NCBI GenBank assembly: GCA_018224315.1
Contig: JAGTVF010000289.1
Location: 1-8,496 of the forward strand
Direction of reading: 5' to 3'
DNA: 8,496 nucleotides
Source: Desulfobacterales bacterium
GTDB taxonomy: Bacteria; Desulfobacterota; Desulfobacteria; Desulfobacterales; Desulfosalsimonadaceae
Within the stretch, counting starts at the first letter, position 1; each line of letters opens with the position of its first letter. The position numbers and the translations under genes are program-made. Positions 1 through 4,377 of the stretch are shown here, one piece after another. The notes under the pieces were generated by a model, which did not search any database, was not told where the DNA came from, and saw only the letters and a program-made list of their open reading frames with translations.

Positions 1-129
1 CTAAAAACCATCCGCGACCATTCCGTTTTAAAAGATATCATCGATTCCAGTTCCCTGCCGGATCTGGAAACCTGCCGTCAGATAGACGAATGGCGCAAAA
101 ATGGCATTGTACGAATAAAACGCTTGTAA
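1..129 (+). CDS. C-terminal end of an unidentified protein (5' truncated by window edge)
   Basis: Frame 1 is open from the first base to a TAA at 127-129, giving 42 residues that end in EWRKNGIVRIKRL. The pattern (a helix like LKDIIDSSSLPDLETCRQI, then a short basic segment ending in a GIVRI strand) resembles the winged-helix-like end of DUF4388/PATAN-type domains, which often close with 'LPEFEVCR..LLE.GLIR'. That resemblance is my recollection of the family pattern and is not a firm assignment. The codons look native to this genome. The gene converges on the minus-strand gatB remnant, and its stop lies 12 bp before the left arm of an inverted repeat that could end its transcript. Little else can be said because the N-terminal part lies outside the window. 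Confidence 0.5.
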   Translation, partial: LKTIRDHSVLKDIIDSSSLPDLETCRQIDEWRKNGIVRIKRL

Positions 130-140
130 ATCATATTGCC

Positions 141-193
141 GCTGGCAAAAAAGCCCGTGGCCCGATCAATTGGTCTCCAGCTTTTTTGCCAGC
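141..193. terminator. Perfect 14-bp inverted repeat between convergent genes; possible bidirectional terminator
   Basis: GCTGGCAAAAAAGC (141-154) is repeated as its exact reverse complement GCTTTTTTGCCAGC (180-193), with a 25-base spacer. The spacer can add a small inner hairpin (GATC at 164-167 with GGTC at 172-175, one G-T pair, AATT loop). Each arm carries a run of six A or six T facing outward, as in bidirectional terminators. It starts 12 bp after the stop of the plus-strand gene, and the right arm lies inside the last codons of the gatB-like tail (LLAKKLE). Termination is inferred from position and structure only. Confidence 0.4.
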
Positions 194-275
194 AGTTCCT
201 GCACGATTTTCGGGTTGGCCTTGCCGCCCGAAGCCTGCATGACCTGGCTGCATATGCTCACAGCAGGCGCTCCGG
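166..275 (-). pseudogene. gatB: GatB C-terminal remnant (Asp/Glu-tRNA amidotransferase subunit B tail)
   Basis: Read on the minus strand, this stretch gives about 35 codons up to a TGA at 166-168, including SQVMQASGGKANPKIVQELL followed by AKKLE. This matches the end of GatB, where a GQVM-A--GKANP---V-ELL-KKL signature closes the YqeY/tail domain that helps position tRNA for transamidation. A full GatB is roughly 475-480 residues. Here the frame runs into a stop near 312, no start codon gives a plausible protein, and the sequence further upstream is the 3' end of the siroheme reductase gene. The match fades around residue 7 of the fragment, within a few bases of that gene's TAG at 276-278. 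It therefore looks like a 3' remnant left by a rearrangement or insertion. The body of gatB is not in this window. The identification rests on motif recognition over about 25 residues. Confidence 0.6.
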
Positions 276-932
276 CTATTGAAGGGCCGCGCTGACCGCA
301 TCAAATCCCATGCGTTCGATCATTTTGCCCAGGCGCTCTCCTTTTGAGGCGTTTTGTTTGTAATATTCAATGACCCGGGTGACTTTTTCAAGGGCTTGTT
401 CATCGCTTAGCGCTATTGACAGCTCCTGGGCAATGCGGGGATTGGTGCCCACATTGCCGCCGATCACCAGGGTCCATCCGTCGGATTTTCCAAACAGACC
501 CACATCGCGAACCCAGGATTCCGCACAATTGATCTGGCATCCGGATACCGCCATTTTCAATTTGCCTGGAAGATCCACCCCATGGTACCGCTTATCCAGT
601 TCCATGCCCAGGCCCAGGGCGTCCTGCTGTCCAAGCTTGCAGAAAGTCGTTCCCGGGCAGGCCCGGATGCTGCGCACACACAACCCCACAGCCGCCCCGG
701 GGCTCATGTCCAGATCCTTCCACACATTGTCAATATCTTCTTCCCTGAGCCCTACAATGGCAATTCTTGTGGCACTGGTGATCTTTAAAGCCTGCGCGTT
801 GTATTTTTCCGCAACATCAGCGATCTTGCGCAAAAGTTCCGGTGTGACAACACCGCAGGGAATATGGGGTGCCACGGCATAGGTTTCCTTGTCTCTTTGA
901 ATAATAGCGCCTTTTTCGCCAAGCTTGAGCAT
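276..932 (-). CDS. Assimilatory-type low-molecular-weight siroheme sulfite/nitrite reductase (alSir/P590 family)
   Basis: The product is a 218-residue siroheme-[4Fe-4S] protein, the same size as the small single-subunit 'assimilatory-type' sulfite reductases of Desulfovibrio vulgaris and Desulfuromonas (P590). Family members reduce sulfite to sulfide in six electrons in vitro; their physiological role and electron donor are not settled. The nitrite/sulfite reductase half-domain occupies about residues 8-65 (GAIIQRDKETYAVAPHIPCG). The cofactor ligands are C92-x5-C98 (CPGTTFC) and C132-x3-C136 (CQINC), followed by AESWVRD. The ATG at 930-932 is chosen because AAGGAGA lies about 6 bases upstream and MLKLGEKGAIIQRD is the expected N-terminus. 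The open frame extends further upstream, but that part overlaps the preceding gene and lacks family similarity. The gene lies 31 bp downstream of the MetH-activation-like gene and is probably co-transcribed with it. Confidence 0.88.
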   Translation of the reverse strand: MLKLGEKGAIIQRDKETYAVAPHIPCGVVTPELLRKIADVAEKYNAQALKITSATRIAIVGLREEDIDNVWKDLDMSPGAAVGLCVRSIRACPGTTFCKLGQQDALGLGMELDKRYHGVDLPGKLKMAVSGCQINCAESWVRDVGLFGKSDGWTLVIGGNVGTNPRIAQELSIALSDEQALEKVTRVIEYYKQNASKGERLGKMIERMGFDAVSAALQ

Positions 933-963
933 CTGATTTCTCCTTTGTTCGGGTTTCACAAAA

Positions 964-1644
964 TTATTCCGCGACCCCGTACTCACGGGCCATTTGCCGG
1001 TCAAAGGCCGCTTTTCGGGAAGGACAGTCCTTGCGCGGGCACAGCTGACAATTAAAAAAGCTGACTTCTGTCGGGAAAAAAATCCCGGATTCGGATTTTG
1101 CCGGATGCATGAGCATGCTCGATGACAGCCGCACGCCGATGGCGCCCTCCACATCGCCCAGAAGGGAAAACAGGGGCCGCTGCTGGGAAAGGGGCCAGTC
1201 TTCGAGCGAGCCCACGTTCATATAAGACAGCTTTTCCAGATGATATTGTTTTCGGAGCCGGGCGCAAACACTTTGAATCGCATCCTGGAGGGCCACATTG
1301 GCAATGGTGTCCAAATAATATTGTTCGAGATAATCGCTCTGCGCCGCGGCCATTTCCTCGGGTTCGGCACCGATGGTGATGACAAAGGGAAAAACCCGCT
1401 GGGCAGCTTCCAGGTTTTTCCGCAGGACCCGGCTTTGAAAACACACATTTTCCAGGGTTACGCTCTTGTCATCTTTTTGGTCAACATGACATTCTTTGTA
1501 AACGCATTTGGGCCGGATATGAGCGGCAACATCCTGGATCGTCTTTTCCACGCCCTTCCATTCAGGGCTGTCAGCACTCAGGTGCAGTCTTTTTCTGATT
1601 TCCGCGGTATTGATCTGCGGCTGGAAATTTTCCAAAATCTTCAT
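964..1644 (-). CDS. Vitamin B12-dependent methionine synthase activation-domain-like protein with C-terminal Cys cluster
   Basis: This 226-residue protein resembles the C-terminal reactivation domain of cobalamin-dependent methionine synthase MetH, which binds AdoMet and supports reductive remethylation of cob(II)alamin. Matching elements are FVITIGAEPEEM (87-98), a helix at about 105-133 (YLEQYYLDTIANVALQDAI) and the GVRLSSSMLMHPAKSESGIFF core (170-190), equivalent to the 'mm.PakSvSG..F' core of MetH. No catalytic MetH modules are present. Not found in MetH itself is C199-x2-C202-x4-C207 (CQLCPRKDC) near the C-terminus, with C47 and C52 nearer the N-terminus, which could bind a metal or Fe-S cluster. 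The ATG at 1642-1644 is preferred because AGGAAA lies about 8 bases upstream; an ATG seven codons earlier has no such site. It is the first gene of an operon with the siroheme reductase. Repair of a corrinoid protein is the family-based guess; its real partner is unknown. Confidence 0.78.
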   Translation of the reverse strand: MKILENFQPQINTAEIRKRLHLSADSPEWKGVEKTIQDVAAHIRPKCVYKECHVDQKDDKSVTLENVCFQSRVLRKNLEAAQRVFPFVITIGAEPEEMAAAQSDYLEQYYLDTIANVALQDAIQSVCARLRKQYHLEKLSYMNVGSLEDWPLSQQRPLFSLLGDVEGAIGVRLSSSMLMHPAKSESGIFFPTEVSFFNCQLCPRKDCPSRKAAFDRQMAREYGVAE

Positions 1645-1772
1645 TTGGCTGTTTCCTGTATCCATGATTGGTTTTTTATATATCGAAACTACTTTCCATC
1701 CAGGGAAAATGCCGACTGCTCCATTGACAAATTCCGTTCGGTTTATTTTTCAGGCTGTTTTCGAATATGCGG

Positions 1773-1800
1773 ATTATAGGCAACCCCCTGCCTGTCTAAA
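1773..1800 (-). promoter_or_regulatory. Sigma-70-type promoter for the MetH-activation-like/siroheme reductase operon
   Basis: On the minus strand a perfect TATAAT (complement of 1773-1778) is preceded, across a 16-bp spacer, by TTTAGA (complement of 1795-1800; 4 of 6 matches to TTGACA). Transcription would begin near 1766, leaving a leader of about 120 bases before the ATG at 1644. This is the best promoter match in the window and it points at the operon. Confidence 0.5.
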
Positions 1801-1808
1801 ACCCGGAT

Positions 1809-1830
1809 TCAGTATTGAACAGGGTACTGA
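1809..1830. promoter_or_regulatory. 22-bp inverted repeat in the divergent intergenic region; candidate operator
   Basis: TCAGTA-N10-TACTGA is a perfect 6-bp inverted repeat spanning 22 bp. It ends 8 bp upstream of the minus-strand -35 element, centred about 54 bp before the inferred start point. That is a typical place for a dimeric activator such as a CRP/FNR-family protein, and the 22-bp span fits, but the half-sites do not match the usual CRP or FNR boxes. An eight-T run follows at 1837-1844 on the plus strand, so a fossil plus-strand terminator is an alternative reading, although no plus-strand gene precedes it nearby. Confidence 0.35.
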
Positions 1831-1908
1831 TCTTCCTTTTTTTTGTACAGCAAAAATAGGGACAGAAAACCGATAACAGGCCCTTTCGGGCTGTTTGCAA
1901 ATTTTCCC

Positions 1909-1937
1909 TTGTCTCAAGCGAATTTTGGGATTATGCT
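1909..1937 (+). promoter_or_regulatory. Candidate promoter of the NifX-like gene
   Basis: TTGTCT (1909-1914) and TATGCT (1932-1937) are each 4 of 6 matches to the sigma-70 consensus, with an ideal 17-bp spacer. A start near 1944 would leave about 30 bases before the ATG at 1975, which fits a short leader carrying AAAGGAGA. Just upstream, AACAG-G-CCC/GGG-CTGTT (1875-1895) can form a hairpin with a single bulged G, possibly part of an operator. The match is only moderate. Confidence 0.35.
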
Positions 1938-1974
1938 CATAATAAACAATCTTATTTCCAAAGGAGATACAGCC

Positions 1975-2523
1975 ATGAAAATCGCAGTCAGTTCCAAAGG
2001 ACAATCCCTGCAAGACGGGTTAGACCCCAGTTTTGGCCGATGCCCGGGTTTTGTTGTCTTTGACACGGATACACAGAACACATCATTTCTGGACAATTCC
2101 CGGCAGCAGGACCTGGCCCAGGGCGCGGGCATTAAAACCGCTCAAATGGTGAGCAATGCCGGTGTGGATGTGCTCATTTCCGGAAAAATCGGACCCAAGG
2201 CCATGGAGGCCCTGGGCCAGAGCCGAATGCAGATTTTCAGCAGTTCGGCAGCCACGGTCCGTGAGGCCATTGAAGCCTGGCAGCGCAATTCCCTTTCTCC
2301 GGTATCCACGGCAACCGGTCAGCCCGGAGGCGGCCAGGGCATGGGTGGCGGCGGCGGCGGCCGGGGTCGAAGCCCTGCCCAGGGCGGACAGGGCAAAGGC
2401 GGCGGCGCCCGTGGCCGTGGGCCGGGACAAGGCGGACAGGGTATGGGCGGCGGCGCCAAAGGCAAGGGGCCGGGCCAGGGCGGCCGTGGAAAAGGCGGCG
2501 GCGGCAAAGGCGGATTGGGTTAA
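1975..2523 (+). CDS. NifX/NifB-type dinitrogenase iron-molybdenum cofactor-binding domain protein with Gly-rich tail
   Basis: The 182-residue product starts at an ATG preceded by AAAGGAGA seven bases upstream. Residues 1 to about 105 form one Nitro_FeMo-Co domain (the fold of NifX, NafY, the NifB C-terminus and MTH1175): MKIAVSSKG, the substrate-site-like LDPSFGRCPGFVVFD (16-30), the helix QGAGIKTAQMVSNAGVDVLI (49-68) and SGKIGPKAMEAL. Family members with known roles bind Fe-S or Mo-Fe cofactor precursors. Stand-alone copies such as this occur in many anaerobes without a proven role, and no other nif gene is present here, so nitrogen fixation should not be assumed. Residues 114-182 are a basic, almost purely Gly/Gln/Arg/Lys/Pro tail built from 16-residue repeats, presumably disordered. 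The gene is divergent from the siroheme reductase operon and is followed by a strong hairpin, so it is probably monocistronic. Confidence 0.82.
   Translation: MKIAVSSKGQSLQDGLDPSFGRCPGFVVFDTDTQNTSFLDNSRQQDLAQGAGIKTAQMVSNAGVDVLISGKIGPKAMEALGQSRMQIFSSSAATVREAIEAWQRNSLSPVSTATGQPGGGQGMGGGGGGRGRSPAQGGQGKGGGARGRGPGQGGQGMGGGAKGKGPGQGGRGKGGGGKGGLG
2326..2520 (+). repeat. Tandem 48-bp coding repeat (16-residue Gly-rich units)
   Basis: Three consecutive units of exactly 16 codons end at the stop codon: AQGGQGKGGGARGRGP (2377-2424), GQGGQGMGGGAKGKGP (2425-2472) and GQGGRGKGGGGKGGLG (2473-2520). A more divergent 17-codon copy, GGGQGMGGGGGGRGRSP, precedes them (2326-2376). The copies keep register in the protein while differing in bases, which suggests an older duplication under selection for composition. 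Confidence 0.75.
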
Positions 2524-2576
2524 GCATAACAGATCCAGGCCTGGCCCGATGGTTCAAATCTAAATGGAGCGTTTGC

Positions 2577-2608
2577 ACCCGGGCTATGCCCAAAATCATA
2601 GCCCGGGT
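2577..2608. terminator. Strong hairpin after the NifX-like gene, likely transcription terminator
   Basis: ACCCGGGCTATG (2577-2588) and CATAGCCCGGGT (2597-2608) form a perfect 12-bp GC-rich stem with an 8-base loop (CCCAAAAT). It lies 53 bp past the stop of the NifX-like gene. No strong U-tract follows immediately on either strand, so it may act as a weak terminator or as an mRNA 3'-end stabiliser. The rest of 2524-2745 shows two TTGAC-like boxes (2643-2648, 2671-2676), but neither has a convincing -10 element at the right distance. Confidence 0.55.
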
Positions 2609-2745
2609 ATCCTGTTATGGGCCTGCACTATTTTTGACCGTATTGACAAAACGATTCAGCCAAAACCGCCTTGACTTTGGGGCCGCCATAAGCCACACAT
2701 ATGCAGGGTTTCGTTTGAATCATTTATGAAAAAGGAGACGAGCAT

Positions 2746-3090
2746 ATGTCAGAAAGTCAGGTGGCGCTCAACAAGAACCGCGCAAAAAACCTCGGCCGGT
2801 TTGCTGAAGTCATGCCGGAGACCGCAAAACAAATCAAGGCCCAGATGGACGAAGCATACAAGGACGGGGCCCTTGACACCAAGACCAAACGCCTCATGGC
2901 CATGGCCGTGGCCCTTGGGGCCGGATGCAGAAACTGCGTTCTGGGCCAGGCCATGGGCGCCATAGATAAAGGGGCAACCAAGGAAGAAATCCTGGAGACC
3001 CTGGCGGTGGTCACCAGCATGAGAGGCACCACCGGCGTGGCTGAATCCCTGCGGGTTATCCAGCTGCTCGACGAACTCGAAATGCTGTAA
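2746..3090 (+). CDS. Carboxymuconolactone decarboxylase/AhpD-like family protein
   Basis: This 114-residue all-helical protein is of the size and pattern of single-domain CMD-family proteins: KTKRLMAMAVALGAGCRNCVLGQ... (45-68), followed by AIDKGATKEEILETLAVV (72-89). The family includes gamma-carboxymuconolactone decarboxylase and the AhpD-type alkylhydroperoxidases, whose CxxCxxxH centre reduces peroxides through a disulfide. Here C61-x2-C64 is present, but the following His position is Gln68 and the upstream Glu of the AhpD relay is not at the canonical spacing. A thiol-disulfide role is possible, while classical AhpD chemistry is doubtful. The start has AAAGGAG eight bases upstream. The next gene begins 9 bp after the stop, suggesting a short transcription unit. 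The substrate is unknown. Confidence 0.85.
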   Translation: MSESQVALNKNRAKNLGRFAEVMPETAKQIKAQMDEAYKDGALDTKTKRLMAMAVALGAGCRNCVLGQAMGAIDKGATKEEILETLAVVTSMRGTTGVAESLRVIQLLDELEML

Positions 3091-3099
3091 ACAAGTTGC

Positions 3100-3819
3100 A
3101 TGGGGTCAGAATATCAAAACAGCGGGACACGAAAAACAACCATAGCAATCGCCGAAATCCCGGTGGAAGTTTTTCGCAAAAACGTCAAAAACCTCAATAT
3201 CCGGGTCTATCCCCCGGATGGAAAAGTGCGGGTTTCTGCACCGCTGCAGATGGCCGACCATGCCGTGCGCACCGCCATTGCCGCCCGGCTGCCCTGGATC
3301 CGGCAAAAACAGCATCATTTTGCCAAACAGGTGCAAGGGCCTGTCCCGGAAGCGCTTACCGGAGAAATTCATTATTTTCAGGGACGGGCCCTGCACCTTA
3401 AGCTGGTTGAACGGCCCGGCCGCAGCCGGGCCTGTTTGGCTGATACGGACACACTGGAGCTGCAGGTGCCGCCGCAAACCCATGCGGCCCGGCGGCTGCG
3501 GATTCTGGAAAACTGGTATCGCAGACAGCTGCGCCAACAGATCCCGGATTTTGTGCAAAAATGGGAGCCCATCATCGGCGTCCGGGTGGCCGAGGTCCGG
3601 ATCCGGCGCATGAAGACCCGCTGGGGAAGCTGCAATATCGATAAAAAGCGCATCTGGCTCAACCTGGAACTGATCAAAAAACCAGCGTTCTGCCTGGAAT
3701 ATGTAGTGGTCCACGAAATGACGCACTTGCTGGAACGAAACCATACAAAGCGGTTCTACGGCCTTATGGACCGGTTCCTGCCGAATTGGCGGCCGGGTCG
3801 CGATGAACTGGACCGATGA
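3100..3819 (+). CDS. YgjP-type zinc metallopeptidase (DUF45/M48-like)
   Basis: The 239-residue protein matches the YgjP/DUF45 metallopeptidase family. It has an N-terminal beta-rich part with KNVKNLNIRVYPPDGKVRVSAP (28-48), the conserved RWGSC box (174-178) and a zincin motif HEMTH (205-209), in which Glu206 would be the catalytic base and His205/His209 zinc ligands. The likely third ligand is His215 in the NHTKRFY segment. It has no signal peptide and is expected to be cytosolic. Physiological substrates of this family are poorly known; it often accompanies restriction or repair genes in other genomes, which is not the case here. The ATG at 3100 has no clear ribosome-binding site, so translation may depend on coupling to the CMD gene ending 9 bp upstream. 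No other start retains the N-terminal strand expected for the family. Confidence 0.87.
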   Translation: MGSEYQNSGTRKTTIAIAEIPVEVFRKNVKNLNIRVYPPDGKVRVSAPLQMADHAVRTAIAARLPWIRQKQHHFAKQVQGPVPEALTGEIHYFQGRALHLKLVERPGRSRACLADTDTLELQVPPQTHAARRLRILENWYRRQLRQQIPDFVQKWEPIIGVRVAEVRIRRMKTRWGSCNIDKKRIWLNLELIKKPAFCLEYVVVHEMTHLLERNHTKRFYGLMDRFLPNWRPGRDELDR

Positions 3820-3867
3820 CCCATGACCCGAACGGGACAAAATGATTGAAACCAGCGGCAGGCCAAA

Positions 3868-4377
3868 TCACTGCTTGTTTTTCAGTTCCTGGATTCTTTC
3901 CTTCTGGTCCCGTGCCCGCCTTTGCCAGGCCGGATTATCCCGGAGATACAAAATGGCCATGTCGTTGAACCGGGCGGCCCGGTTAAAGTCCTGTTTCCCC
4001 AGCCAGGCTTCGGCAAGATAGAAATATCCCCGGCCGTCTCCGGGATGGATCCCCACGGCCCGTTCAAGAACGCGAATAGCCCTGTCATATTCCTTTTTTT
4101 GAATCAACTCCTGTCCCTGGCGGGTCAGGTTGTGGGATGCCGCCATGCGGTAATCTTTACCCTGCCCCGAATCATCGGGCTTATCCTCGATTTCAGGGGC
4201 GGGTTCAGCAATGGTTTCCTCAACCGGGGTTTCAGGCGCAGTGCTGCGCGTTTGCCCCGGTCTGTCAGGCACCGGCTGGAGCCCGGCACAGGCCGATAAC
4301 ATCATCATCCCGGCCATAAGCAGGATACAAACGGCGGGCCGGAACAGGGACTTATCGAAAAATATTTGAGAAGCCAT
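3868..4377 (-). CDS. TPR lipoprotein encoded with PBP1B, candidate LpoP-like synthase activator
   Basis: This 169-residue protein begins with a lipoprotein signal: basic N-region, hydrophobic stretch at about 14-27 and lipobox L27-S-A-C30, so it should be lipidated at Cys30. Residue +2 is Ala, which does not signal inner-membrane retention by the Asp+2 rule. A Pro/Glu-rich, probably disordered linker (35-75) follows, then two TPR-like helical hairpins at about 82-114 (QGQELIQKKEYDRAIRVLERA) and 116-148 (GYFYLAEAWLGKQDFNRAARFNDMA), and a charged C-terminal helix. The ATG at 4375-4377 is preferred (AAGGA seven bases upstream); an in-frame TTG lies one codon earlier. It overlaps the end of the PBP gene by 26 bp, so the two are probably translationally coupled. 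Lipid anchor, long linker and TPR tip resemble the LpoP activator of PBP1b in Pseudomonas. That role is inference. Confidence 0.82.
   Translation of the reverse strand: MASQIFFDKSLFRPAVCILLMAGMMMLSACAGLQPVPDRPGQTRSTAPETPVEETIAEPAPEIEDKPDDSGQGKDYRMAASHNLTRQGQELIQKKEYDRAIRVLERAVGIHPGDGRGYFYLAEAWLGKQDFNRAARFNDMAILYLRDNPAWQRRARDQKERIQELKNKQ

Noticed and set aside
933..1154. In-frame upstream extension of the siroheme reductase on the minus strand (to an ATG at 1154, adding 74 residues)
   Set aside because: It overlaps the coding end of the upstream MetH-activation-like gene, is Arg/Ser/Pro-rich without family similarity, and the ATG at 930-932 has a strong ribosome-binding site and yields the family-standard 218 residues.
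2319..2507. Proline-rich minus-strand open frame (MPPPPFPRPP...)
   Set aside because: It is simply the complement of the Gly-rich repeats in the NifX-like tail; GGC/GGG codons read as GCC/CCC on the other strand.
2326..2520. CRISPR array or non-coding tandem repeat
   Set aside because: The units keep a 48-bp codon-phased period, are degenerate at the base level, have no spacers, and lie in frame inside a gene up to its stop.
2643..2676. TTGACA and TTGACT boxes upstream of the CMD-family gene as promoter -35 elements
   Set aside because: Neither is followed by a recognisable -10 hexamer at 16-18 bp, so no promoter is called although one must lie in this spacer or upstream.
3106..3840. 244-residue open frame on the minus strand, antisense to the metallopeptidase
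   Set aside because: No recognisable domain. The plus strand carries HEMTH and RWGSC motifs of the YgjP family across the same stretch.
3820..3867. Terminator between the convergent metallopeptidase and TPR lipoprotein genes
   Set aside because: Only a 4-bp CCCG/CGGG stem (3827-3836) with no T run was seen, which is too weak to call.
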